Origin: an uncultured Lachnospiraceae bacterium
Lineage (GTDB): Bacteria; Bacillota; Clostridia; Lachnospirales; Lachnospiraceae
NCBI GenBank assembly: GCA_904395885.1
Contig: CAJFOF010000004.1
Location: 1 to 64,000 of the forward strand
Direction of reading: 5' to 3'
Length of the DNA stretch: 64,000 bases
Part shown: piece by piece, positions 1 through 8,920 of the stretch
How positions within the stretch are numbered: position 1 is the stretch's first letter
Layout: every line of letters begins with the position of its first letter
The notes under the pieces: generated by a model
The model's input: the letters and a program-made list of their open reading frames with translations, nothing else
Told to the model about the DNA's origin: nothing
The model's database searches: none
Position numbers and translations under genes: made by a program

Positions 1-364
1 ACTGCCTGCGTTTTACCACGGGAGGAACCCCTCCATTGGCAGAGCAGATCCTCCGGTTATTCCAGCAGCTGAGGAAGTATCTCCAAATGAGTACCTTTAA
101 TTCCTCTATAGCCATCTGCCTTGTATCATAGCGGTCATAAAGGAGCTCTGTCTTCATTCTGGCCCACATACTCTCGCAGCGTGCATGATCATGGCAGCGT
201 CCTCCCGCACTGTTCATGCTTTGGTGGATATGGTATTTCTGGATAGCTTGACGATAGACTTCGCTGGTATACTGTGTCCCTCGGTCGCTGTGGATAACAG
301 CACCTTCCAGCGTGGGATAAGCAGTCAGGGCGTTTTCCAGTGTTTGGATACACAGATCTGCTCT
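1..364 (-). pseudogene. IS3-family transposase, C-terminal fragment
   Basis: Read on the minus strand from about 361 down to 1, the sequence encodes the end of a DDE (rve) integrase domain. It contains VIHSDRGTQYTSEVYRQ with the second catalytic Asp, and ARCESMWARMKTELLYDRY with the catalytic Glu, both typical of IS3/IS150 OrfB. The reading stays open to the window edge, so the 3' end may be intact outside. The 5' part (HTH and first Asp) is missing, because similarity stops abruptly near 361-364 where a serine-recombinase remnant starts on the other strand. The copy is therefore non-functional. Family assignment rests on the motifs and is fairly safe; the exact IS is not identified. Confidence 0.8.
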
Positions 365-520
365 CAAAAGGCGATTTTAAGTAAATACGTGTTCTTTGTA
401 GATGACGGATTTTCGGGTACGAACTTCAACCGTCCAGGTTGGAACGAACTCATTGAGAAGATAGAGAACAGCGATTTTACCCCGTTTCTCAATATCATCA
501 ACGACAACCTTGAATATTGA
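362..520 (+). pseudogene. Serine site-specific recombinase (resolvase) fragment
   Basis: About 35 codons in the frame from 362 match the core of large serine recombinases: a YVFFVDDGFSGTNFNRPG block followed by a WNELIEKIEN segment. These correspond to the conserved VDDGxSGTxFxRPG motif seen in TnpX/TndX-type proteins. The catalytic Ser region upstream and everything after about 478 are absent. The last dozen codons before the stop at 518-520 do not look like a recombinase. It abuts the IS3 transposase tail, so this is a scar left by successive mobile-element insertions and deletions. Confidence 0.7.
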
Positions 521-568
521 ATAAAGAATGACACAAAATCATCAGTGCGTAAGCAATCAGAGAATCCA

Positions 569-616
569 AACCGCCTGTCCCCATGCCGAGCTAATCGATC
601 TGTGGGACAGGCGGTT
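569..616 (+). terminator. Hairpin with 13-bp perfect stem, probable terminator
   Basis: Arms 569-581 and 604-616 are perfect inverted repeats (AACCGCCTGTCCC and its complement) around a 22-nt loop. The right arm runs into TTTTCT on the plus strand, which suggests a rho-independent terminator reading rightward out of the mobile-element remnant. The U-tract is short. The rest of 521-784 shows no convincing gene. Confidence 0.5.
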
Positions 617-784
617 TTCTGTGCTCTGAATAGGTGGGTAGATAGGAGGATTTAATGTCAAGATAAAGGTCGATTTTGGGCGTTTTCTTTGGCTGTAAGC
701 GCCTTTTGACAGGTTGCCATATCCTGATATTCCCACATGGGAAAACGCCGCTTAGAGCGCAAAGTCGCTTGCTTTTTCCATTCC

Positions 785-1576
785 TTAGCTGTATATATCC
801 ATTCGAGGTAAGTGCAATATCTCCCCAGTCTCTGGATTTAAATAAAGGGTAACCCATTGGCCAACTTTATACTGCTTGCCACGGGTATAAGTCAATTGGA
901 CCTCTTTTTCTCGCCCATTGAATCTGACGAGGCAGAAGGCGTAAACATCACCTTCGCTGTCTTTGCGAAATCCATAAACTTGAGCGGTGATAGGTTGCAG
1001 TTCCCCCAATTCGATTTTGCGGCGTAAGCGGCGATTGTAGCGAATACGCACAATCAAGTATATAGCGAGGAACGGCGCCGTGAAAAGCAACCACAGTGAT
1101 ATTTCGGAATGGGTAAACTCCTGCGGCAAATTTGAGAACAGCAAAGCGAACAACACCGACAGAACAAAAATTACTATAACGCTAACCAGCAATATAACCA
1201 GACGGGCGCGTCTGATTTCTTGCTTCTCAGCCGGGCTTATATCGAGCTGGAAATCTTCTTTCTTCGGATGATAGCGCAGTTGGAGAATATCGCCTTCTTC
1301 TGGGAGGTCATATGTTCGAGGAAATATCCAGCTTCGATGCCAGTCTATACCCTGCCATTGGAATACAAGATCCAACTTGTACCGTCGCGGTTCTAAAACG
1401 CCGTTGCTATCCTTTTTGTCGATTACCTCAATACGAAGGACGCGGGCTGCTATCGGTTTCCACTGTCGCTGCCTCCGCCGCTTCACGATGCGCCACAGCA
1501 GGAAGAATACACTAAACAGGATAAAGGGCAACAGCGTCGGGAATATGACGCTCCAAAATGCTGTCGAATTGTCCAC
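785..1576 (-). CDS. Two-segment membrane protein, DUF3592-like
   Basis: The protein is about 263 aa, with an N-terminal membrane segment (roughly residues 8-30), a soluble beta-rich stretch, a pair of membrane segments near 130-185, and a second beta-rich stretch with a YKVGQWVTLYLNPETGE motif. The twice-repeated pattern of a basic helix, then a YRxxLxFxxxG block and a VGxxVxLxYxP-like block resembles DUF3592 proteins, whose function is unknown. The longest frame opens with GTG at 1583-1585, but the Shine-Dalgarno AGGAGG directly abuts that codon. The GTG three codons in (1574-1576) has an 8-nt spacing and is preferred. A TATAAT at 1620-1625 could be its -10 box. The gene stands alone, and 1586-1835 holds nothing else convincing. 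Confidence 0.6.
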   Translation of the reverse strand: MDNSTAFWSVIFPTLLPFILFSVFFLLWRIVKRRRQRQWKPIAARVLRIEVIDKKDSNGVLEPRRYKLDLVFQWQGIDWHRSWIFPRTYDLPEEGDILQLRYHPKKEDFQLDISPAEKQEIRRARLVILLVSVIVIFVLSVLFALLFSNLPQEFTHSEISLWLLFTAPFLAIYLIVRIRYNRRLRRKIELGELQPITAQVYGFRKDSEGDVYAFCLVRFNGREKEVQLTYTRGKQYKVGQWVTLYLNPETGEILHLPRMDIYS

Positions 1577-1835
1577 CGGCTGCACCTCCTCTCAGCCATG
1601 CATATAACTACTCCAATTTATTATATATTACGAACAACAAGGGCGCTACCGCTTGAAAGTAAAACTCAGATAAACTTTGGGTAAATAGGCGTACTTTTGA
1701 TGAGGACAGAATCTTAAGGGGTTGGGAGCTTCCCAAAACGGAGAAACGGCATAGCTAACAAGCCACGCCGTTTCCCGAAAACATTCTTATGCTGTTTTAT
1801 GAGTGCCGCCCAAAAGGTCTCGTTTTTTAGTCTCT

Positions 1836-2792
1836 CTACAGCGGATGGTGGCAGGCAAAGCACCGCCCCTCCTCTGTCTGGAAGGCAGGTATCTCCGTTT
1901 TGCAGATATCCGTCGCGTAGGGGCATCTGGTGTGGAACTTACATCCGGACGGCGGATTCATAGGACTGGGAATCTCTCCTGCTATAATGTCTTTATTTTC
2001 AATTCGGTCATCTGGATCCACCACCGGCACAGCGCTGAGGAGGAAGTGGGTATAGGGATGACGGGGATGCTCAAAAATCGCCTCTGCCTCCCCGTACTCA
2101 CAGACCGACCCCAGATACATGATGTAGATCCGGTCAGAAATGCAGCGAACTACGTTTAAGTCATGAGAGATAAACAGATAGGTCAGCCCCATCTCCTGCT
2201 GCAGATCCATCAGAAGATTCAGCACCTGGGCCTGTATTGACACGTCCAAAGCCGATATCGGCTCATCACAGACAATCAGTTTTGGATTTAATGCCAGAGC
2301 TCTGGCAATGCCGATCCTCTGTCTCTGGCCGCCGGAGAACTGATGGGGAAACCGGTTTTTATACTCCACCGGGATTCCTACAATCTTCAATAGCTCCTCC
2401 ACCCGTTTCTGGCGGGATTCTTTCGTTCCGATCTTGTTGATTACCAGTGGCTCCGCTATGGAGCTGGCCACTGAAAGTCTGGGATCCAGGCTGGAATAGG
2501 GATCCTGGAAAATACACTGAATATCCCGGCGGATTTTCTGGAACTCCTTGCGATCCATGGCCGTCAGCTCCTGGCCTTCAAACCAGATCTTTCCGGCAGT
2601 GGGAGGCAGAAGCCCCAACAGAAGCCGACCCAGTGTACTCTTTCCACAGCCGCTCTCCCCCACCAGGCTGAGGGTCTCGCCCCTGCGGATCTCAATGTCC
2701 ACATCAGAAACCGCGTGAACCACCTGTTTTCCTGACTTAAATTCTTTTACCAGCCCCTGGCCCTTCAGCAAAATTTCCTGTTCCTTAGCCAT
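1836..2792 (-). CDS. Peptide ABC transporter ATPase, OppF/DppF type
   Basis: A 318-aa ATPase that powers peptide uptake as one half of the cytoplasmic nucleotide-binding pair. Walker A GESGCGKS is at 45-52, the Q-loop FQDPYSSLDP at 95-104, the signature SGGQRQR at 153-159, Walker B LIVCDEP at 172-178, and the H-loop SHD near 210. The C-terminus carries the oligopeptide-transporter domain with the Cys-containing block CKFHTRCPYATDIC, which in this family often binds an Fe-S cluster or metal. It is the last gene of the operon and overlaps the preceding ATPase gene by 8 bases, which indicates translational coupling. Length is normal. The Opp, Dpp or App substrate class cannot be read from the ATPase alone. 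Confidence 0.93.
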   Translation of the reverse strand: MAKEQEILLKGQGLVKEFKSGKQVVHAVSDVDIEIRRGETLSLVGESGCGKSTLGRLLLGLLPPTAGKIWFEGQELTAMDRKEFQKIRRDIQCIFQDPYSSLDPRLSVASSIAEPLVINKIGTKESRQKRVEELLKIVGIPVEYKNRFPHQFSGGQRQRIGIARALALNPKLIVCDEPISALDVSIQAQVLNLLMDLQQEMGLTYLFISHDLNVVRCISDRIYIMYLGSVCEYGEAEAIFEHPRHPYTHFLLSAVPVVDPDDRIENKDIIAGEIPSPMNPPSGCKFHTRCPYATDICKTEIPAFQTEEGRCFACHHPL

Positions 2793-3810
2793 TGGCCTCT
2801 CCCCCTTCCGATATCAGATCTCTATCCAGCACACAGCGAACCTGGTGGTTGTCTCCCACCAGGCGCATCTGCGGCTGCTTCTGCCGACAGGCGTCTGTAG
2901 CGTAAGGGCAGCGCGGAGCAAAGCGGCAGCCCTCTGGCATTTCAGTCAGAATCGGCACCACGCCGGGAATACTCCTCAGGCGTCTGCCCCGGTTCCGGCT
3001 GGGAAGGGAATTTAAAAGTCCCTCCGTATACGGATGTCTGGGATGGTGGAACAGCTCGCCCACCCCTGCGGCCTCTACAATCTTCCCCGCATACATGACG
3101 TATACCAGATCGCAGACCTCGGCTACCACGCCCAGGTCGTGGGTGATCAGGAGCACAGAGGTTCCTTCCTCCTTTTGCAGAGTCTTCATCTGTTTCAAGA
3201 TCTGGGCCTCTATGGTCACATCCAGAGCCGTAGTAGGCTCATCTGCGATCAGCAGATCCGGGCGGCATATCATAGCTGCGCTGATCATAACCCTCTGACG
3301 CAGACCGCCGCTCAATTCATGGGGAAAGCTGTAATACCGGCGCTCCGGTTCCGGAATCCCCATATCGGCAAACATCTGAATCACCGCTTTTTTCGATTCT
3401 TCCTTTGAAAGATCCTTGTGAAGCTTCAGAACTTCCTCCACCTGCTTTCCCACCCGAATCACCGGGTTTAAACTGGTCATAGGATCCTGAAAGATCAGAG
3501 TGATCCGGTTGCCATAAAGTTTCCGTCTCTCTTCCTTGCTGCAGGCAGTCAGCTCTTTATCCTGAAAGAGAATGCTTCCCTCTGCAATATAACCGTTCTT
3601 CGGGAGCAGATTCATAATCGAGTTGGCCATCATACTCTTTCCACAGCCGCTCTCTCCCACTAAGCCGATGATTTTCCCCTTGGGGATTTCCAGGCTGACG
3701 CCATCTACCGGATACAAAATCCCCTGGCGGGTCTTTAAAGCCGTTCGCAGGTCTTTCACAGTCATTACAGCCTGTCCGGAAACAGGCTCTGTCTTTTTAT
3801 TTTCTTCCAT
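2785..3810 (-). CDS. Peptide ABC transporter ATPase, OppD/DppD type
   Basis: A 341-aa partner ATPase. Walker A GESGCGKS is at 52-59, the Q-loop [10 protein letters not shown] near 108-117, the signature SGGLRQR at 167-173 and Walker B LLIADEP at 186-192. A C-terminal oligo/dipeptide domain carries [14 protein letters not shown] followed by another Cys. The start is supported by an AGGAG Shine-Dalgarno 7 nt upstream. It sits between the second permease gene and the OppF-type ATPase gene, the usual order B-C-D-F. Together the two ATPases form the asymmetric motor of the importer. Confidence 0.93.
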   Translation of the reverse strand: MEENKKTEPVSGQAVMTVKDLRTALKTRQGILYPVDGVSLEIPKGKIIGLVGESGCGKSMMANSIMNLLPKNGYIAEGSILFQDKELTACSKEERRKLYGNRITLIFQDPMTSLNPVIRVGKQVEEVLKLHKDLSKEESKKAVIQMFADMGIPEPERRYYSFPHELSGGLRQRVMISAAMICRPDLLIADEPTTALDVTIEAQILKQMKTLQKEEGTSVLLITHDLGVVAEVCDLVYVMYAGKIVEAAGVGELFHHPRHPYTEGLLNSLPSRNRGRRLRSIPGVVPILTEMPEGCRFAPRCPYATDACRQKQPQMRLVGDNHQVRCVLDRDLISEGGEANG

Positions 3811-3838
3811 ACAAATCTCCTTCCTGCATCGCCCTTCT

Positions 3839-4711
3839 CTATCGTCTCAGTTTTGGATCAAATGCATCTCTCAGGCCATCGCCCATCAGGTTGAGTGCCA
3901 GCACTGTAATCATAATGGCCAGACCCGGGAAAAGCGTGATATAAGAATAGCCCCGCAGGAAATCGCGTCCATTGGAAAGCATAGCTCCCCATTCCGGAGT
4001 CGGAGCCGAAATGCCCACGCCGATAAAGCTTAAGCCTGCACAGGCAATAATGGCAGAACCTACGCTCAAGGTAGCCTGGACGATGATGGGAGCAAGACAG
4101 TTTGGAATAATGTGGCGTGTGATGATCCAGCGGCTGGATCCGCCTGCAGTTCGGGACGCATCCACGTACTCGATACTCTTAATCTGCAGAACTGAGGCCC
4201 TCATAATACGGCAATATCTTGGGATATTGGAAATTCCAACCGCCAACATCATATTAAACACACCGGATCCCAGCGCTGATACGATGGAAATATTTAAAAG
4301 CAGGCTTGGAATCGCCAGCAGTACATCCATGCACCGCATCACACAGGCATCATAGAAATTACCGAAATAGCCTGCGCTGGCTCCCAGGATGCAGCCACAC
4401 ACACAGGAGATCGCCACAGAAATCACACCTACCATCAGAGAGATCCTGGCTCCGTACAGAACCCTTGAAAAAATATCACGGCCAAACTCATCAGTGCCGA
4501 ACAGATGCTTCATAGAAGGCCATTGGAGAGCATCGGCATAATTCTGTTCGTAAGGATCGTAAGGCGCAATCACATCGGCTCCCACAGCCAGCAGAATGAT
4601 GAGGATCAGGATCACACATCCTGCCACAGCACTCCGGTTCTTAGAGAACTCTTTCCATACGGAAGCCATATAACTTTCTTCTTTAATTGTAATCTTATTT
4701 TCCTGTTCCAT
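3839..4711 (-). CDS. Peptide ABC transporter permease, OppC/DppC type
   Basis: A permease of about 290 aa with an N-terminal cytoplasmic stretch, a first membrane helix (residues 25-45), the OppC N-terminal domain (DPYEQNYADAL), and a BPD_transp_1 permease core of five helices. The EAA-type cytoplasmic loop for ATPase contact is near 190-215 (EYVDASRTAGGSS). The longest frame begins at a GTG overlapping the stop of the preceding permease gene (GTGA). The ATG at 4709-4711, preceded by GCGAGGTGA, is the better start. Its position in the operon and pairing with the DppB-type gene make the role secure; the substrate is not. Confidence 0.9.
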   Translation of the reverse strand: MEQENKITIKEESYMASVWKEFSKNRSAVAGCVILILIILLAVGADVIAPYDPYEQNYADALQWPSMKHLFGTDEFGRDIFSRVLYGARISLMVGVISVAISCVCGCILGASAGYFGNFYDACVMRCMDVLLAIPSLLLNISIVSALGSGVFNMMLAVGISNIPRYCRIMRASVLQIKSIEYVDASRTAGGSSRWIITRHIIPNCLAPIIVQATLSVGSAIIACAGLSFIGVGISAPTPEWGAMLSNGRDFLRGYSYITLFPGLAIMITVLALNLMGDGLRDAFDPKLRR

Positions 4712-4716
4712 ATGGT

Positions 4717-5652
4717 TCACCTCGCATTGCTGAGATTGGTCTTCACGCGGGGATCTACAAACGCATAAATGACGTCCACCAGCAGATTATTGATGCAGTA
4801 AATAAAGGCAATCAGCAGAACGCCGCCCTGCACCACCGGATAGTTGCCGCTTCGGATAGAATCCACCATCAATTTTCCCACGCCTGGAATCGCAAATATT
4901 GTCTCTGTGATAACAGAACCTCCCAGCATATTACCGAACTGAATCGCTATGGTGGTTATGATCGGGATCAGCGCATTCCGCAGTTCATGTCCAGTGATGA
5001 TTTTACCGTTCTTCTGCCCTTTTGCTCTGGCAAAATTGATGTAGTCCTGGTTAATAACCTCAAGCATACTGGACCGGGTCATCCTGGCAATGATCGCCAT
5101 AGACCCCAAACCTATGGTCAGCGACGGCAGCACCACATTTCCGACTTCCCCCCATCCGGAGATCGGAAGCCAGCCCAGCTTAACGCCGAACAGCAGCATC
5201 AGAAGAAGGCCCTGCCAAAAGTGAGGCATAGATACGCCTACCAAAGCCAGCAGCATACACAAATTATCGAATATAGAATTCTGCTTGATTGCCGCTATGA
5301 CGCCCAGCAGGATCCCCAGTGTAACAGCAATAGTCGTGGATATAAGGGCCAGAGTGATCGTTTTCGGCAAACGCTCGACCAGCAGATCAAACACCGGTCT
5401 TCCGTTAGTGTAGGATACTCCCAGATCCCCGTGAAGCAGATCCACCACATAGTTAAAATATCTTACCCAGAAGGGATCATTCCACCCCAGTTCCTCATGA
5501 ATCTGGGCAATGGCCTCTGGCGTCGCCTCATCCCCCAGCATGACCAGCGCCGGGTCGCCGGGCGTAAAATACAACAGCGTAAATATAATCAGCGTCACGC
5601 CCAGCAGAACCGGAATCAATGCGATTAAACGCCTTACAATGTACTTAATCAT
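4717..5652 (-). CDS. Peptide ABC transporter permease, OppB/DppB type
   Basis: A permease of about 311 aa. The first helix (MIKYIVRRLIALIPVLLGV) is typical of DppB/OppB, followed by the periplasmic-loop signature YFTPGDPA and five more helices. The ATPase-contact loop is NFARAKGQKNGKI near residue 205. The longest frame opens two codons earlier with GTG. ATG at 5650-5652 is chosen because the DppB family normally starts at this Met-Ile-Lys, although its Shine-Dalgarno is weak (AAAAGAG). It forms the membrane channel with the DppC-type protein encoded next. Confidence 0.9.
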   Translation of the reverse strand: MIKYIVRRLIALIPVLLGVTLIIFTLLYFTPGDPALVMLGDEATPEAIAQIHEELGWNDPFWVRYFNYVVDLLHGDLGVSYTNGRPVFDLLVERLPKTITLALISTTIAVTLGILLGVIAAIKQNSIFDNLCMLLALVGVSMPHFWQGLLLMLLFGVKLGWLPISGWGEVGNVVLPSLTIGLGSMAIIARMTRSSMLEVINQDYINFARAKGQKNGKIITGHELRNALIPIITTIAIQFGNMLGGSVITETIFAIPGVGKLMVDSIRSGNYPVVQGGVLLIAFIYCINNLLVDVIYAFVDPRVKTNLSNAR

Positions 5653-5678
5653 AGACACAACTCTTTTCTAAATAATCT

Positions 5679-6500
5679 TTACAGCAAATCTTTTGCCCAT
5701 GTAGCCTTATCAATCAAAGCCATCTTATATCCAAAAGCGTGATGATCTTCTTCCACATCCAGAATTTCCTTCAGATATCTTGCAGCTCTCTCGTCATCTC
5801 CAGCCAGATAATGACAGTACACTACAGCCCCGTACAGCTCTGTAATGACTCTCTTGGGCAAGCTGCGATCAATGTCTCTATCAAAATCATCGATGTTGGT
5901 GTCTCCCTTGTACAGAAGGCAGCGTTTCAGATACATCAGGTCTCCGCCCTCTACCGGTGTATCTTTTGTCATATCTGCGATGGAAGCCAGGGCTTTTTCC
6001 TTTTCTCCCATATGCAGGTAAGACATAAAGATCCAGTCTCTCTCTGGCGGCGTATTATTAGTTCCGTTCTTTAAATGCCAGCTTATGCCTCTCTCAAAGC
6101 ACTCAATGGCTTCCTCAAACTGATCTAAGAAATAGTGAGCCACACCGCGGAAATGCCATTTCCACGCATCCGTGTCATCCAGACGGGTAGACATAACCAG
6201 ATCTGCAAGGGCCTGGGGATAGCGATCTTCAGAAAGGAATTTTCTTCCTCTGTTGTAATACTGATCTCCGCTGAAAGGATTAATGGCAAGCGCCTGAGAA
6301 AAGCTCTCAATTGCTTTCTCAAAATCGTCGTTAAAATAGAGGATTCCTCTGGCTACCCAGGCTTTAAAGCTCTTGGGGTGATCCTTTAAAAACTCATCCA
6401 CTTCTTTTAACATGTCTTTGTCCATGACAATGGGGCCTCTGGTAGCTCCTCCCTCTTTCATAATCTGGATCTGACGCTCCTGTACTTTTTCGTGACTCAT
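5679..6500 (-). CDS. TPR-repeat protein inside the peptide operon
   Basis: A soluble protein of about 273 aa built from tetratricopeptide repeats. Helical pairs with the pattern W-x-x-x-G-x-x-x-x-x...A-x-x-x-F-x-x-A-x-x-x-x-P run from about residue 40 to 170. Examples are AWVARGILYFNDDFEKAIESF, followed by a second, similar repeat ending NPFSGDQYYNRG. There is no signal peptide. The ATG at 6498-6500 has GGAG 9 nt upstream and is preferred over the ATG two codons earlier. It lies between the S9 peptidase and permease genes with short gaps, so it is co-transcribed. TPR proteins usually act as scaffolds, and a role in organising the peptidase or transporter is only inference. Confidence 0.75.
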   Translation of the reverse strand: MSHEKVQERQIQIMKEGGATRGPIVMDKDMLKEVDEFLKDHPKSFKAWVARGILYFNDDFEKAIESFSQALAINPFSGDQYYNRGRKFLSEDRYPQALADLVMSTRLDDTDAWKWHFRGVAHYFLDQFEEAIECFERGISWHLKNGTNNTPPERDWIFMSYLHMGEKEKALASIADMTKDTPVEGGDLMYLKRCLLYKGDTNIDDFDRDIDRSLPKRVITELYGAVVYCHYLAGDDERAARYLKEILDVEEDHHAFGYKMALIDKATWAKDLL

Positions 6501-6527
6501 AATCATTTTCTCCTTTATGTTTATTAT

Positions 6528-8522
6528 TTATGGTTTTAAATAGGCATCCAGCCAATTTGTGATTTCTTCCAGCCGTTTCATCCGGCTCCTGGGTCTTCCG
6601 GAACGGGACAGCTCATGGCACTCTCCCTTAAACAGGCACATCCGGGTAGGCACGCCTTTTAGCTGCATAGCAGAGTAGAGCTGGAAAGCCCCCGATACGC
6701 TGCATCTGAAATCCTCCAGGGAATGAAGGAAGAGTGTAGGCGTTGTGATGTTCATGGCATAAGTATAGGGAGACTGCTCCCGCAGACGCTGTTCATTTGC
6801 CCAAGGAGTGCCGCCGTATACGCCTGGGGTTCCCCAGATGCCGTAATCCGTAGCCCCGTAAGAACCGGCGATATCAACAATGGAACGCATAGAGATAGCT
6901 GCAGCGAACCGTCTGGTATGCGTAATGATCCAGTTGGTCATATAACCGCCATAGGAGCCTCCCATGACTGCCAGTCTCATAGGATCAATAGCCGGATACT
7001 GTTTCAGAACAAAATCCGTCCACTCCATCAAATCCTGATAGTCATCGCAGCCCCGGCGCCCTCTTATATCGGCAAACGCCTCGCCTCCGCCTGCCGATCC
7101 TCTGGGATTGCAGTAAAATACAAAATATCCTCTGGCCGCCAGCGCCTGAATCTCATGGAAAAATCCGGCTGTAAAGGCAGCTCTCGGTCCTCCGTGTATC
7201 TCCAAAATTCCCGGATAGGTTTTAGCTGGGTCGTAGTCAACCGGCTCCACCACAAAGCCGTGAACCTGGAATCCATCGTGATCTGTAAATGTAAAGCGTT
7301 TCGGTTTCTGCAGTCTGTGATTCTCCCGGTAATTCCTATTGATCTCCGTCAGTACCTCTTCCGTACCGTCGTCTGACAGCCGGCAAATCTCCGTAGGTCC
7401 TCCCGTCGATCCCACGGCAAATACCCTGCCAGCGGCCACGGCCAGACTTTCCGGAATGAACGCTTTCTGGTTCAGCCTTCTTGGCTCTTCTCCCGGACGC
7501 CATGAGTTTATGTAAACGTACGTTTCACAGGTCGTCATGTAATACAGGCGCTCTCCGCATACCTGATATACCTTGCCGCCGCCGTACTTGCAGTCGCCAC
7601 AGCCCTTGCTGCCAAAATCCTCTCTGCTGTGCACGTGACGTAACCGCATCGGACCGCCGGATAACGGCAGCGTATACAGATTGTGGTTGGGATACGCGCC
7701 TTCCCCGTTCCACGGAGCGGCAAAGACAGCCAGTTCCTCTCCCAAAAAGTCCAGACCCATAATCTGGTAGGAGCCAGGAGTTAAAAGAGTCCTGCTCTCT
7801 CCGCTTTCCACATCGTACAGATAAATCCCATGAGTTCTCACATAGTAGCGGTCATATTCTACGCCGCTGAAAGCAATCCGGGAGCCATCCGAATTTACTG
7901 CAAAAAAGGAAGTTTCAAAATACGGGGAGGTCAGAGGCGTACATCTGCCTGTCTTCTCGTCGTACAGATACAGGCTGCGGCGCTGCTTATTGATATACCC
8001 GCGGCCATCAGACAGGAAGGGCAGCTCGTCGCAGATAATAAAATCCTGTTCTCTCTTCCATTTTTCCAACCCTTTCTGCTTTTCTCCCTCTTCCAGAGAT
8101 TCCAGATCCGGACGGTCATTGTACCGAACCGCCGAAAGCAAAAACAGGCCTTCCCTTATCCGGCAGGCCGATGCCGCTTTTAAGGGAACCCTGAACCGTT
8201 CCGTCCATGTCTGATTCCTCAGATCCATCTCATAGAACACCGTCAGGAATTCCCCCTGAGCTGCCCTTTCTTTATCTTTTCCTTTTAAACAAGAATACAG
8301 AATCCGGTCATTGTCCAGGAAACAGAATCCGGCGCTTCCCTCTGTCTCAGCCAGTTTTCCGGCGCCCTGTCCTTCTTCCCATTTCCACAGGCAGCGACTG
8401 TAGCCATTTTTCTCCTCATCGGCGGTGCTCACACAGAACACCGCCATTTTTCCATCTTCGGAGACTGATAAAGCTGAAGGAAAACCGTATTCCAGAAAAT
8501 CCCTTATACTGATGTTTTCCAT
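6528..8522 (-). CDS. S9-family prolyl-oligopeptidase-type serine peptidase
   Basis: About 664 aa, with an N-terminal beta-propeller-like part (to about residue 390) and a C-terminal alpha/beta hydrolase. The nucleophile motif is GGSYGGYM. The triad Asp is in SLEDFRC and the His in GECHELSR near the C-terminus, as in acylaminoacyl-peptidase and DPP-type S9C enzymes. No signal peptide is visible, so it is cytoplasmic and probably trims peptides brought in by the adjacent transporter. The annotated frame could open 7 codons upstream, but AGAGGAG 5-6 nt before the ATG at 8520-8522 decides the start. Specificity (oligopeptidase, acylaminoacyl or dipeptidyl) is not decided. Confidence 0.9.
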   Translation of the reverse strand: MENISIRDFLEYGFPSALSVSEDGKMAVFCVSTADEEKNGYSRCLWKWEEGQGAGKLAETEGSAGFCFLDNDRILYSCLKGKDKERAAQGEFLTVFYEMDLRNQTWTERFRVPLKAASACRIREGLFLLSAVRYNDRPDLESLEEGEKQKGLEKWKREQDFIICDELPFLSDGRGYINKQRRSLYLYDEKTGRCTPLTSPYFETSFFAVNSDGSRIAFSGVEYDRYYVRTHGIYLYDVESGESRTLLTPGSYQIMGLDFLGEELAVFAAPWNGEGAYPNHNLYTLPLSGGPMRLRHVHSREDFGSKGCGDCKYGGGKVYQVCGERLYYMTTCETYVYINSWRPGEEPRRLNQKAFIPESLAVAAGRVFAVGSTGGPTEICRLSDDGTEEVLTEINRNYRENHRLQKPKRFTFTDHDGFQVHGFVVEPVDYDPAKTYPGILEIHGGPRAAFTAGFFHEIQALAARGYFVFYCNPRGSAGGGEAFADIRGRRGCDDYQDLMEWTDFVLKQYPAIDPMRLAVMGGSYGGYMTNWIITHTRRFAAAISMRSIVDIAGSYGATDYGIWGTPGVYGGTPWANEQRLREQSPYTYAMNITTPTLFLHSLEDFRCSVSGAFQLYSAMQLKGVPTRMCLFKGECHELSRSGRPRSRMKRLEEITNWLDAYLKP

Positions 8523-8535
8523 ACCTTCTCCTCTT

Positions 8536-8901
8536 TTATGCATCTTTCTTTGCCGCTGTCAGCACGATGCCAAGCAAGGCACCGTCGGCAAGTACCAGGC
8601 CTGTATGAGTGTAGCGCGCCGGCTGATAGCCGTCCTCGATCCACTCGCTCCACGCCCGGTTAAATTCATCCAGGTCGTCCCCGTTTTTCAGTATGATCTC
8701 CGCCCTCAGAACGTGGCGCTTGTCTGATCCGTACTGCTCCAACAGTTCATCATAGCGGCTCAGAAGAGCTGATGCCTGTTCGTACATGGTCATAGGTCTC
8801 TTAAAAGCCTCTGCCGGGGCGTGAATTTCAAAGTACAGGACGCCGCCGTATTCTGTCACCCGGCTGGCCCGGTTGTGGGGTTCATGATGCAATACTTCCA
8901 T
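8536..8901 (-). CDS. RidA/YjgF-family protein
   Basis: A 121-aa single-domain protein with the chorismate-mutase-like fold of the Rid family. Diagnostic are an N-terminal SRVTEYGGVLYF strand, a central helix with MYEQASALLSRYDELL, the RAEIILKNGDDLDEFNRAW block and a C-terminal PARYTHTG. Archetypal RidA deaminates reactive enamine or imine intermediates through a conserved Arg. Here an Arg precedes YTHTG as PAR, but the canonical PxRxxVxV context is altered, so the deaminase activity of this copy is uncertain. It sits between the binding-protein and peptidase genes with gaps of 13-20 nt, indicating operon membership. Confidence 0.75.
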   Translation of the reverse strand: MEVLHHEPHNRASRVTEYGGVLYFEIHAPAEAFKRPMTMYEQASALLSRYDELLEQYGSDKRHVLRAEIILKNGDDLDEFNRAWSEWIEDGYQPARYTHTGLVLADGALLGIVLTAAKKDA

Positions 8902-8920
8902 TTTCAGGTTCCTCCGTTTT

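Noticed and set aside
185..361. Plus-strand open frame upstream of the recombinase piece
   Set aside because: This part is the antisense of the IS3 transposase tail; only the section after about 362 is recombinase-like.
591..857. Minus-strand 88-codon open frame with Lys/Pro-rich C-terminus
   Set aside because: It overlaps the end of the membrane-protein gene in another frame, has no Shine-Dalgarno and shows no recognisable domain.
4987..5628. Long plus-strand open frame antisense to the peptide permease gene
   Set aside because: It mirrors a strongly supported gene, is rich in residues typical of antisense frames (Gln, His, Arg) and has no domain. Similar antisense frames elsewhere in the window were dropped for the same reason.
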